Source: Mesoplasma seiffertii ATCC 49495 (GTDB lineage: Bacteria; Bacillota_I; Bacilli_A; Mycoplasmatales; Mycoplasmataceae). Taken from it: 64,000 bases of DNA. The stretch's first letter is position 1. Each line of letters starts with the position of its first letter. The DNA lies in the NCBI RefSeq assembly GCF_000518725.1, contig NZ_JAED01000007.1, positions 1 through 64,000 on the forward strand, read 5' to 3'. The notes beneath the pieces were generated by a model. It was not told the origin of the DNA and ran no database searches. It saw nothing but the letters and a program-made list of their open reading frames with translations. Both the position numbers and the translations under genes were made by a program. Of the stretch, positions 31,809 to 40,953 are shown piece by piece.

Positions 31809-32027
31809 CTGTATTACTGGAGTTATAACAAATATAAGGAAAAATAAAATAACGAAAGGATTAAATAGCTATTTAGTCTCAATGGTTTTGACATCAAGAA
31901 AAACGTTAAATCTTAGAAATTCTTTATAATATTATAAAGATATAAAATTTGCTTACTTTTTAAAGTCAAAATTTGGTCCTAAAATGCAAAATAATGGTAA
32001 ATTTTAAAGTTTTATTAAGCTAGACGC
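31809..32027. other. spacer before the tRNA cluster
   Basis: Very AT-rich, no ORF of credible length. The only clear signal is the tRNA promoter at its end. Confidence 0.5.
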
Positions 32028-32056
32028 TTGGAATATGCCGATTATTTAATTATACT
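32028..32056 (+). promoter_or_regulatory. promoter of tRNA-Cys
   Basis: TTGGAA, 17-base spacer, TATACT (32051-32056), 18 bases before the tRNA. Confidence 0.6.
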
Positions 32057-32074
32057 TATATAGTAAATATATAT

Positions 32075-32149
32075 GGCACCATGGCCAAGTGGCTAAGGCA
32101 TGGGTCTGCAACACCCTGATCGTCGGTTCGAATCCGACTGGTGCCTCCA
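32075..32149 (+). tRNA. trnC: tRNA-Cys (GCA)
   Basis: Complete cloverleaf, anticodon loop CTGCAAC, T-arm GGTTCGAATCC, encoded CCA. Followed by its own terminator. Confidence 0.97.
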
Positions 32150-32165
32150 AATTGATAAAAATATT

Positions 32166-32196
32166 AAATAGCAGTAAAGAGCTATTTTCTTTTTTA
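32166..32196 (+). terminator. terminator after tRNA-Cys
   Basis: AAATAGC...GCTATTT followed by TCTTTTTT. Confidence 0.75.
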
Positions 32197-32233
32197 TTAA
32201 TGAAAAAAAATTCAATATTTTGTAAAAAAACTA

Positions 32234-32263
32234 TTGTATTTATTCGAAATGTTTTGCTATAAT
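32234..32263 (+). promoter_or_regulatory. promoter of the nine-tRNA operon
   Basis: TTGTAT, 18-base spacer, TGC-TATAAT (extended -10), about 55 bases before tRNA-Arg. Confidence 0.7.
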
Positions 32264-32318
32264 ATAAAAGTCGCTAATAGTGGAATTAGTGACCAATAAC
32301 AATTAAAGGCTTGTATAT

Positions 32319-32395
32319 GCGCCCGTAGATCAATTGGATAGATCGTTTGACTACGGATCAAAAGGTTAGGGGTTCGAGTCCCTTCGGGCGCACCA
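32319..32395 (+). tRNA. trnR: tRNA-Arg (ACG)
   Basis: Acceptor GCGCCCG/CGGGCGC, anticodon loop CTACGGA, encoded CCA. Confidence 0.96.
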
Positions 32396-32462
32396 TTTTA
32401 TTAGAAACGCCAATTGATGTTGTTATTGTACATTTAAATATTTATGATAACACCATTGTTAT

Positions 32463-32539
32463 CGGGAAGTGGCTCAGCTTGGTAGAGCATTCGGTTTGGG
32501 ACCGAAGGGTCGCAGGTTCGAATCCTGTCTTCCCGACCA
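32463..32539 (+). tRNA. trnP: tRNA-Pro (TGG)
   Basis: Acceptor CGGGAAG/CTTCCCG, anticodon loop TTTGGGA, encoded CCA. Confidence 0.96.
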
Positions 32540-32546
32540 TTTAAAT

Positions 32547-32622
32547 GGGCCCTTAGCTCAGCTGGGAGAGCACCTGCCTTGCACGCAGGGGGTCGACGGT
32601 TCGATCCCGTTAGGGTCCACCA
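32547..32622 (+). tRNA. trnA: tRNA-Ala (TGC)
   Basis: Acceptor GGGCCCT/AGGGTCC (one G-U), anticodon loop CTTGCAC, encoded CCA. Confidence 0.96.
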
Positions 32623-32639
32623 TTTTTATTATTATTTTT

Positions 32640-32716
32640 GGCGGGATAGCTCAGTTGGTTAGAGCGTTCGGTTCATACCCGAAAGGTCCCGAGTTCAAGT
32701 CTCGGTCCCGCTACCA
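32640..32716 (+). tRNA. trnM: tRNA-Met (CAT), elongator
   Basis: Anticodon loop TTCATAC, like the Bacillus elongator Met tRNA. Acceptor GGCGGGA with a terminal G-U pair, encoded CCA. One of three CAT tRNAs here; assigned by resemblance. Confidence 0.88.
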
Positions 32717-32727
32717 TTAATTTATAA

Positions 32728-32804
32728 GGACCTTTAGCTCAGTTGGTTAGAGCATCCGGCTCATAACCGGACGGTCATTGGTTCAAGTCCAATAAGGTCC
32801 ACCA
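32728..32804 (+). tRNA. trnI: tRNA-Ile2 (CAT, lysidine type)
   Basis: Acceptor GGACCTT/AAGGTCC and loop CTCATAA, nearly identical to Bacillus tRNA-Ile2, whose C34 becomes lysidine to read AUA. Encoded CCA. Confidence 0.85.
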
Positions 32805-32854
32805 TCATTGAATACAAATATGTTGGTGATGTGGATACCGGACAAAATAATCAC

Positions 32855-32947
32855 GGAAGATTACCCAAGTCCGGCTGAAGGGATCGGTCTTGAAAACCGA
32901 GAGTCGGGGAAACCCGAGCGGGGGTTCGAATCCCTCATCTTCCGCCA
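32855..32947 (+). tRNA. trnS: tRNA-Ser (TGA)
   Basis: 93 nt with a long variable arm, anticodon loop CTTGAAA, acceptor GGAAGAT, encoded CCA. Confidence 0.95.
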
Positions 32948-32969
32948 TTTTAAAAACAAACAAAGGTAA

Positions 32970-33045
<76 letters not shown>

Positions 33046-33048
33046 TTT

Positions 33049-33125
33049 GGCCCCATAGCGAAGTTGGTTATCGCGCCTCCCTGTCACGGAGGAGATCACG
33101 AGTTCGAGTCTCGTTGGGGTCGCCA
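33049..33125 (+). tRNA. trnD: tRNA-Asp (GTC)
   Basis: Acceptor GGCCCCA, anticodon loop CTGTCAC, encoded CCA. Only three bases after tRNA-fMet. Confidence 0.96.
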
Positions 33126-33130
33126 TTATT

Positions 33131-33206
33131 GGTCGTGTAGCTCAGTTGGTAGAGCAGCAGATTGAAGCTCTGCGTGTCGGCGGTTCAACTCCGTCCACGA
33201 CCACCA
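33131..33206 (+). tRNA. trnF: tRNA-Phe (GAA)
   Basis: Acceptor GGTCGTG/CACGACC, anticodon loop TTGAAGC, encoded CCA. Last of the cluster. Confidence 0.96.
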
Positions 33207-33223
33207 TCGAAAATAAAACTAGT

Positions 33224-33292
33224 AGTGACTTAGGTCACTTTTTATTTACAAAGAAGATATTTTAAAACGTCCTTTTTTAAGGACGTTTTTTA
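33224..33292 (+). terminator. two terminators closing the tRNA operon
   Basis: AGTGAC-CTTAG-GTCACT with T run (33224-33246), then AAACGTCC...GGACGTTT with T run (33264-33292). The second also serves the convergent gene ending at 33301. Confidence 0.85.
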
Positions 33293-33300
33293 ATTTACAG

Positions 33301-34068
33301 TTAAGGAGTTTTGTTTTCACGATATCTTTTAATACTAGCTGCTAATAAAATAACCGGATTTAAACTTACAACTCCAAGAATAAACAACTGCTTACTAGTT
33401 TTTAAAAAGCATGCAATTGAAAAACAAAGCATTTGATAAATTCCTAATATAATCATTGCCGACATAACTAAAAGGTTATGTCAAACATAGCCATTAAAGA
33501 TTAGTAAGTTCTCAGCTATTACATAATCACTTAGGTTATATTTGAAAAGAATTCAAATTGACGAACAAACTAAAGCGACTGTAGCAATCATTGCTAAAAA
33601 GCTTAAGTATTTCATAAGACTACAACTATTAAATTTTGTCATAAATTCTTCAAAACTGAGGCTTAGCTTTTTAAAAGAAAAGTAAATAATTATGGTATCA
33701 ATAATCAAAGCCAAAGTTATTTGAATTATTAAGGCATAATTAAACTTTATTAATGAATAATTAATATCAGCAATGATCTTTAGACAAGTCAGGGTAAGCA
33801 CTAAAAGAATAAGTAAATCAAAAATAATTATGTATTTAATCGTCTTTTTAGAGTTAAATTGTGATGGGTTACGTTTATAAAAATAGTTCATAATCTTTAA
33901 GATCACTAAATTAAATCCAAAAGACATTAAACCTACTAAAAAAGGTAAAACGATTTTTAGCCAAACCGCTGAATCATAAACCATAGTTGATATTAATAGA
34001 CTCAAAAAGTTCAGTCCTGCCAAGCAGGTAATAACAAACATTTGTTTTGATATATATCTATTGTTCAT
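33301..34068 (-). CDS. hypothetical multipass membrane protein
   Basis: 255 residues on the minus strand with about six hydrophobic segments (first near 10-27, others near 38-62, 80-102, 108-130, 155-172, 195-250). Two TGA Trp codons interrupt it under the standard code. AAAGG lies 5 bases before the ATG. No transporter or enzyme motif seen. Convergent to the tRNA operon and divergent from nagB. Family unknown. Confidence 0.7.
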
Positions 34069-34408
34069 AGCAACCTTTCATTACACTAATTTGAAGTACT
34101 ATAATCATACGCGATCTTATTTTCGCAAGCTTTTTGGTGAACAGACATCTAGCATTTCGGCAATAAAAGCCTTTATAGAAAAACTGTTAAAAACATTACT
34201 CCCTCCCGACCACCCAGTTTTAAGTAATGTATCTATAAATATTATTTATTCTTAGCAATTGAATTAAAAACTTTTTAAAGAATATAAAACTTATTTAAAA
34301 ACTTAAAATTAGGATAGATAATCATTTTTCTATTTTTGAATTTAAAAAATGGAAAAAATTACTTATCTTGATATGATATATACATAGATAAAAAAATGGA
34401 GAAAATAC
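34069..34408. other. divergent intergenic region before nagB
   Basis: 340 bases between two divergent starts. A 64-codon plus-strand ORF (34061-34255) overlaps the start of the minus gene, has no ribosome site and is not believed. A GC-richer patch CTCCCTCCCGACCACCC near 34200 stands out from the AT-rich background. TATGATATATAC near 34370-34381 is the probable nagB -10 region. Confidence 0.4.
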
Positions 34409-35134
34409 ATGAACATTATTATTGTTAAAGACAACCAAGAAGCGGGAGAAATAGCAGCTGAAATGATAGCTGAAAAGATTTCGAAAAATCCTAAACTTGT
34501 TTTAGGATTAGCAACTGGTTCGACGCCAGTTTCAACTTATGAAACTTTAATTAAAATGTATAAGAATAAGAAAGTTGATTTTAGCCAAGTTAAAAGTTTT
34601 AACTTGGATGAGTACAAAGATTTGCAACCAACTCATGAACAGTCATATCGATATTTTATGAATACTAAATTGTTTGATCACATAAATATTAATCACAACT
34701 GAACATTTGTACCATCAGGGACTGACACCAAAAACCCTGAAACATATGATTTAGAGATTGAAAAAGCCGGAGGAATTGACTTGCAACTATTAGGGCTAGG
34801 AGTTAATGGGCATATCGGCTTTAATGAACCAGGAACAAAATTTGATTCAAAAACTGCAGTTGTTGATTTAACACCATCAACAATTCAAATTAATGCAAGA
34901 TTTTTTGATAGTCCAGCTGAAGTACCCACACAAGCAGTTTCAATGGGACTTGCTTCAATTATGAATTCTAAAGAAATTATTTTGATTGCAACAGGAGCAA
35001 ATAAGGCTGAAGCAATTTATCATTTAGTTCATGGAAAAGTATCAGAACAATGACCTTGTTCAATTTTACAAAACCATGAGAATGTGACAATTATTGTTGA
35101 TCAAGAAGCTGCAAAGCTTTTGGAAAGTAATTAA
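34409..35134 (+). CDS. nagB: glucosamine-6-phosphate deaminase
   Basis: 241 residues. It converts glucosamine-6-P to fructose-6-P and ammonia, feeding amino sugars into glycolysis. Motifs: GLATGSTP (phosphate site), NLDEY (catalytic Asp), [14 protein letters not shown] (active-site lid with His). Length is right for the short monomeric/Gram-positive NagB type. Start by GGAGAAAATAC. Two TGA Trp codons. No nagA is in the window. Confidence 0.95.
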
Positions 35135-35166
35135 AATTGCAACAATTTTAAAAAGGGTTAATCACG

Positions 35167-35691
35167 ATGGCATTAAGTAAGCGAAAAGAACAATTATATC
35201 TTAATTATTTTGCAACACCATTAGGGAAGATGGCAAGTCTTAGTGACCATCATCATTTATATTTCTTAAAATTTATTGATAATGATTTTGAGGGTAATGA
35301 GCTTATCAAAGTTCAATCTAAGTATCAAAACAAATTTCTTAAGCAACCGACCAAAATTTCCGAGTTAATTGAAACAGAAGTTCACAGTTACTTTTTGAAT
35401 AGCAAATTTATTTTTACCACTCCAACAAAATTTTTTGGAACATCTTTTCAAGAACAAATTTGAAAAGAACTAGTATCAGTTAATTCTGGACAAACAACTA
35501 CTTACCAAAAACTAGCGTTAAAAGTTAACCGCTTAAAATCACAAAGAGCAATTGGCAATTGTGTAGGACAAAATTGCTTAGCAATTATTATTCCATGTCA
35601 TCGGGTAATTCTTAGTAACGGCCAACTTGGTGGTTATAATGGAGGAATTGTTCGGAAACAATGATTGCTTAAACATGAACAAATAAAATAA
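35167..35691 (+). CDS. ogt: methylated-DNA-protein cysteine methyltransferase
   Basis: 174 residues. Suicidal DNA repair protein that removes alkyl groups from O6-alkylguanine. The active site IIPCHRVI (Cys144) and the helix-turn-helix region with Arg finger (RLKSQRAIGNC) are intact. The N-terminal domain (~80 residues) is divergent. GGYNGG follows, as in the family. It lies 32 bases behind nagB and may be cotranscribed. ogt and adaB/mgt are equivalent symbol choices. Confidence 0.9.
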
Positions 35692-35724
35692 AGAAAGACG
35701 AATTATCAGGTTCGTCTTTCTTTT
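35691..35724 (+). terminator. terminator after ogt
   Basis: AAAGAAAGACGAA...TTCGTCTTTCTTTT. Confidence 0.9.
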
Positions 35725-35798
35725 GCCTAATTGATTTCCAAAACACTGCTATAAGTTATATAATCATTAAGAAAGTCAAAATATAGAGGGAAGATATT

Positions 35799-36545
35799 AT
35801 GAGAAAAAAAGTTATTTTTGGAAATTGAAAAATGAATGGAACAAATGCTGCAGTTAAAGAATTTTTAGCAGCAGTTGATGCTAATGCAAATAACTCTGAA
35901 GTTGTTGCAGGATTAGGATTACCCTTTACAGCTTTAGCTACAGGAATCGCTAATGCTAAAAATGTAAAGATTGCTGCACAAAATGTTCACTTTGAAAAAA
36001 ATGGAGCATTTACTGGAGAAGTTTCAATTGCAATGTTACAAGAAATTGGAGTAGAATATGTAATTATTGGGCACTCAGAAAGACGCGAAATGTTTAATGA
36101 AACTGATGCAACAGTTAACGCAAAAGCAAAAGCAATTTTAGCCGCTAATATGACACCATTAGTATGTTGTGGAGAAACACTAGCAACTAAAGAAGCTGGG
36201 AAAACAATTGAATGAGTTAATGGGCAAATCAAAGCTGCTTACGAAGGAATCTCAGCTGTTGATGCAATTAAAACAATTATTGCTTATGAGCCAATTTGAG
36301 CAATCGGAACAGGGAAAACTGCAACTAGTCAAGATGCTGAAGAAGTATGTAAAGCAATTCGTGAAAATTTAGCAAAAATTTATGATCAAGCAACAGCTGA
36401 TGAAATTACAATTCAATATGGGGGATCAGTAAAACCTGACAACATTAAAGAATTAATGTCAATGCCAAACATTGATGGAGCTTTAGTTGGTGGAGCATCA
36501 TTATTAGCAAACGATTATTTAGCATTAGTTAACTACAATAAATAA
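35799..36545 (+). CDS. tpiA: triosephosphate isomerase
   Basis: 248 residues, usual length. Interconverts dihydroxyacetone-P and glyceraldehyde-3-P. Asn9 and Lys11 in FGNWKMNG, catalytic His in IIGHSERR, catalytic Glu in AYEPIWAIGTG, phosphate loop GGSV and GALVGGASL are all present. The Trp of NWK and EPIW is TGA. ATG 35799 with GAGGGAAG. First gene of a glycolytic cluster with a HAD phosphatase and gpmI. Confidence 0.98.
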
Positions 36546-36564
36546 TCTAGTTAGGAAAACTTTA

Positions 36565-37380
36565 ATGAATGATATTAAATTACTAGTATTAGATATGGAC
36601 GGAACTAGTTACTTCAAAATGGGAGAAATTGTTCCTGATAATATTAATCCAATTAAAAAGGCTCAAGACCAAGGAGTTGGGGTAATGTTTGTAACTGGCC
36701 GTCCAGTATTAGCAAAACAAAATAATTTAGAAGGTCATGGTTTAGTGCGCAATCATGCAATTATTGCCGGATGTAATGGAGCATGTATTTATGATTTGCA
36801 AACACAAAAAGTTTTAGCTTCTAATCCAATTGATACTGAAGCAGCAAAGTTTGTTTATGAATTAGCTAGTCAACCAGAATTTGAGGGAACTCAAATTTGG
36901 GGTTACATTGATGATTTGCAAACAGTTGTAGTTAAGCATCGTAATGACAAAATGTATTTTGGTGAAGCAGAATTTTTTGATGGGACAATTCATCAATATG
37001 ATGAAGTTGCTGATAACTTTAATTTTAAATTTTTTAAGTTGTTAGCATTAGGAGCTAAACCAGGATTTATTCAAGCCTTAAGAGAACAAACTAATTTGGA
37101 AATTGCTTCAGGAGATGAAATTGTTGCTGAAATCAATGCTCCAGGGATTAATAAACGTTTTGCTTTAGATTGATTTAGTGAATATTTAAATATTCCAGTG
37201 GACAACATGATGGCAGTTGGAGATGGAATGAATGATTATTCAATGATTAAACATGCCGGAATTGGAGTTGCAATGTCAAATTCAGTTTCAGCTGTTAAAG
37301 AAATTGCCGATGTATATGTTGATGTTCATGGGCATGATGGTGCAGTTAAACATATTATTGAAAAATATATTTTAAAATAG
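36565..37380 (+). CDS. Cof-like HAD-IIB family phosphatase
   Basis: 271 residues; motif I DMDGT (Asp10, Asp12), VTGRP motif II, GDGMNDYSM motif IV. Third HAD-IIB enzyme of the window. It sits between tpiA (19 bases) and gpmI (14 bases), suggesting a sugar- or triose-phosphate substrate, which is context inference. One TGA Trp at 37171. Confidence 0.88.
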
Positions 37381-37394
37381 AAGAGAGAAATACA

Positions 37395-38987
37395 ATGCAA
37401 GTAAAAAAACCCGTAATCTTAGCAATCTTAGATGGATGAGGAATTGAATCTCAAACACCGGGAAATGCTATTGCCAATGCTGATATGAAATTTGTTAAAG
37501 AAATGTTAGCAAAATATCCGCATGTTCAAGCTCATGCTTCAGGAGAATGAGTTGGACTACCAGAAGGTCAAATGGGAAATTCTGAAGTCGGACACATTCA
37601 TTTAGGAGCAGGAAGAATCAATTTTGAATCACTAGCAAAATTAAATAATGAAGTAAAAACTAATAACATTGCTGCAAATCCAGAATTTGTTGCAGCCTTT
37701 AAATATGCTCAAACTAATAATGGAGCATTACACTTAATGGGATTATTTTCAGATGGTGGAGTTCATGCACACATGAATCACATGATTGCAATATACCAAG
37801 CAGCAGTTGCTTTTGGATTAACTAATATTAAATTTGATTTAATTACTGATGGGCGCGATACTGCTCCAACAGTTGTTAAAGAATATGTTGGAAAATTATT
37901 AAATGTAATTAAAGCAAATAATGGGATTGGAGTAATTTCTTCAATCAATGGACGTTATTACGCAATGGACCGTGATAAACGTTTCGAACGTAGTGCTGAA
38001 GCTTATAAAGCAATCGTAACTCGTGATAATATTAAATCATTTACTGACCCAATCGCTTATATTGAATCACAATATGCATTAGGTAAAGATGATGAAATGA
38101 TTGATCCCGCATTTAACAGTAATGATATTGATGGACAGTTGAAAGCAGGAGATGCGATGATCTTTACTAACTTCCGTCCTGATCGTGCAATTCAAATGGC
38201 ATCAATTATGACAAATCCTGGATATGATGCTTGAAATGATGAAGCATTTGCAGCATTACCATTTATTGGTAATTCAATTCACTTTGTTTCAACAATGAAA
38301 TATGCTGATTCAGTTATATCACCGTTTATTGCTTATCCACCACATCCATTAGATAATACTTTAGGACAATATATTTCTAAATTGGGATTAAAACAATTAC
38401 GTATTGCTGAAACTGAAAAAATTGCTCATGTTACATTCTTTTTTGATGGGGGAAATGATTACTTTAAAAATGGAATTGCTGCTCCAGAAGAAGTGACTTT
38501 GCCAGGAGCAAGTATTGATTTAATTGCTTCTCCAAAAGTAGCAACTTATGATTTAAAACCAGAAATGGCGGCAGTTGAAATTACTGATAAGTTATTAGAA
38601 GAAGTGGCAACAAATGAATTTGATTTAATTGTTTTAAACTTTGCCAACTGTGACATGGTAGGACATACCGGAAACAATGAAGCTACTGTTGAAGCAGTTA
38701 AAGTTTTAGATACTCAACTAAAACGTATTCATGATGAATTTGTTTTAAAACATAATGGAGTAATGGTAATTACAGCTGACCATGGTAATGCTGAAATCAT
38801 GTTAGACGCTCAAGGTGGACCTAACAAAAAACATACAACATCTTTAGTACCAATTATTGTAACTGATTCAACAATTGAATTAATTCAAGAAGATGCTGCA
38901 ATTGCAAAAGTTGCACCGACAATTTTAGAAATTATGGGATTAGAAATTCCAGTCGAAATGACACAACCGTCAATGATTAAAAAATAA
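37395..38987 (+). CDS. gpmI: 2,3-bisphosphoglycerate-independent phosphoglycerate mutase
   Basis: 530 residues. Metal-dependent iPGM of the alkaline-phosphatase superfamily; interconverts 3- and 2-phosphoglycerate. Asp13 in ILDGWG and the phosphorylated Ser63 in MGNSEVGH are visible. Further metal ligands are in DGRDTAP, FRPDRA, NCDMVGHTG and DHGNAE. Cotranscribed with tpiA and the HAD gene. Several Trp are TGA. Closed by a terminator at 39000. Confidence 0.97.
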
Positions 38988-38999
38988 AATTAACTAATA

Positions 39000-39031
39000 A
39001 AAATACTCATGATCTTTCATGAGTATTTTTA
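39000..39031 (+). terminator. bidirectional terminator gpmI / ldhD
   Basis: AAATACTCATGA...TCATGAGTATTT with T on the plus strand and T on the minus strand. Confidence 0.88.
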
Positions 39032-39048
39032 TTGCAAAATCCTAAAGA

Positions 39049-40056
39049 TTATTCAGGAATTAGGTTATCACAAGTACCGGTCTCAACTAATTGTTGAAGA
39101 TTAGCAAAAGAAACTTCTGCCATATTTTTGACAGCTTCATCAGTTAAGTATGCAATATGAGGAGTTATTAAAATACGTGGATAAAGATCAATAACCTCAT
39201 CTAAAACTGGACTTATTTCTTTTAACTGGTCACTGCTGAAATTTTTATGAATTAGACGTTCTTCATAATCAAAGACGTCAGCGGCATATCCTCACAATTT
39301 ATTGGTTTTTATACTTTCGCAAATAGCTTCAAGATCAACTAAATTTTTACGAGCAACGTTAATTAAAGTTGCCCCATCTTTCATTTTACTGATTAGTTTG
39401 TTATCAACAAATTTATCATTTTGGCCTTTGATATAAGGAATATGAATTGACACCAAATCTGACTTTGCTAGTAGCGTATCTAAATCGGTATAAATTAAAT
39501 ATTCTTTAGATTTATCATTTTCATAGATATCGTATCCTAAAACATTGGCTCCAACACTAGATCAATATTTTGCAGTTTCATAACCAATTTTTCCAGTTCC
39601 AATAATTCCGATTGTTGAATTTTTAAATTCTTTTGCCAACATTGCTTTATCAATTTTAAAGTTTCGATTAGCAGTTTGATTGCAAATATAAGCAGTCTTT
39701 CTTAACATTGAAACTCCAGTTGCAAATCCAAGGGAAGCAACAGCTGTTGGTGAATAAGCTGGAACTCGACCAATTGTATAGCCAAGATTTTTAGCCGCTT
39801 CCAAATCAATATGGTCAAATCCCGCTGTTCGAGTAACAATATATTTAACGCCTTTGTCTTTAAATATTTGTAAGTTTCTAGCACTAGCATCACAATTTAC
39901 AAATAAAATAATTGCGTCAAGACCTTCAGGAAGATCATTAGCATTTTCGTCAGTTAATAATTCCGATCTAAAGATTAATTCATTGTTGTAAGGCTTATTA
40001 GCTTTTGTAAAAATTGGAATTTCTGATTCAATGATTCCATAACATAGTATTTTCAT
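39049..40056 (-). CDS. ldhD: D-lactate dehydrogenase (2-hydroxyacid dehydrogenase)
   Basis: 335 residues on the minus strand. NAD-dependent D-2-hydroxyacid dehydrogenase: Rossmann motif GIIGTGKIG (~148-156), catalytic Arg in NVARK, Glu in the FDYEE region and His in TPHIAY. Overall most like fermentative D-lactate dehydrogenases, reducing pyruvate to D-lactate and regenerating NAD. Two TGA Trp codons. AAAGGAG precedes the ATG. Other 2-hydroxyacid substrates are possible. Confidence 0.87.
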
Positions 40057-40234
40057 ATTATCTCCTTTGTTTGTACATTAAAATATTACTTCCAAATAAT
40101 TAATCAAGGATTAAGGACAATAGTTTTTGAATTTCAAACACTAAATAGTTTTTAAAATAAGATTTTTAGTAAATAAAATATTATTTAAGGTTAAAAAAGC
40201 ATAAGATATTAATAACCAAGGAAGGTGAAAAACA

Positions 40235-40681
40235 ATGAAAAATTTTCAATTATTAACTAATCAACAAAAAACAGTAACATTAAAAGAACTTACAGGAGAT
40301 AAGGGAATTGTGATTTTCTTTTACCCAAAAGCAAAAACTGGATTATGTTCTTTAGAAGTTCAACAGTATCAAAAACATCTAGCTGTTTTTGAAAGTTTAG
40401 GGTTTAATGTTATCGGTGTTAGCCAAGATGAAGCAAATTACAACAATGAATTTTGTGGAGAATTTGCCCTAGAATATCCATTAATTTCTGATCAAAATCA
40501 AGAGCTAATTAAAGCCTTTAATTTATCAAGTGAAGTTATTGATTTAAATGGTGAACCATTTGAAAAATTTGAACGTTCATCATTTGTGTTAAATAATAAA
40601 TTAGAAATTATTAAAGAGTTTAGAAATGTTGAACCGACCCAACATGTTCGTGAAATTATTGAGTTTATTGAAACTTTGTAA
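40235..40681 (+). CDS. bcp: peroxiredoxin, Bcp/AhpC-TSA type
   Basis: 148 residues. Thiol peroxidase with the PKAKTGLCSLE active-site segment; peroxidatic Cys38 follows the conserved Thr. Reduces peroxides, presumably with the window's thioredoxin. ATG 40235 with GGAAGGTG. Length matches the Bcp group. Single gene followed by a terminator. Confidence 0.9.
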   Translation: MKNFQLLTNQQKTVTLKELTGDKGIVIFFYPKAKTGLCSLEVQQYQKHLAVFESLGFNVIGVSQDEANYNNEFCGEFALEYPLISDQNQELIKAFNLSSEVIDLNGEPFEKFERSSFVLNNKLEIIKEFRNVEPTQHVREIIEFIETL

Positions 40682-40701
40682 TTAATAATAAAGATTTAAC
40701 T

Positions 40702-40726
40702 TAACCAACTTGTTTGGTTATTTTTT
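40702..40726 (+). terminator. terminator after bcp
   Basis: TAACCAA-CTTG-TTTGGTTA with T run. Confidence 0.85.
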
Positions 40727-40801
40727 GTTTAAAAATTTTTTAGTGGTTTTTTAAGCAATTTCCAAGTTATAATAAATTAAGAAAGAAAGAGGTGATATTT
40801 T

Positions 40802-40918
40802 ATGGCATCAAGTCCTTTACCGGTTTCCGATAGTCCGGAGTCCCGTACCAGTCTAAATAAATTATTGAGTGAAGCTATAAATTATCTATTGTCTTTCATA
40901 ACTCTAAATAATTTTTAA
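40802..40918 (+). CDS. 38-codon Pro/acid-rich small ORF before mgtA
   Basis: ATG with AAAGAGGTGAT upstream, 38 codons. The first 15 residues contain four prolines spaced among Ser and acidic residues (SSPLPVSDSPESR), then a hydrophobic C-half. It ends 35 bases before mgtA. The MgtL leader peptide of enterobacterial mgtA is also short and begins with alternating Pro and acidic residues that destabilise ribosomes at low Mg2+. A similar role here is inference, with no homology claimed. Confidence 0.5.
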   Translation: MASSPLPVSDSPESRTSLNKLLSEAINYLLSFITLNNF

Positions 40919-40953
40919 TTTCGTTCAATTCTTAATAAATACAAGGAGAGAAA

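Noticed and set aside
34061-34255. 64-codon ORF upstream of nagB
   Set aside because: It starts antisense inside the start of the minus-strand membrane gene, has no ribosome site and no recognisable product.
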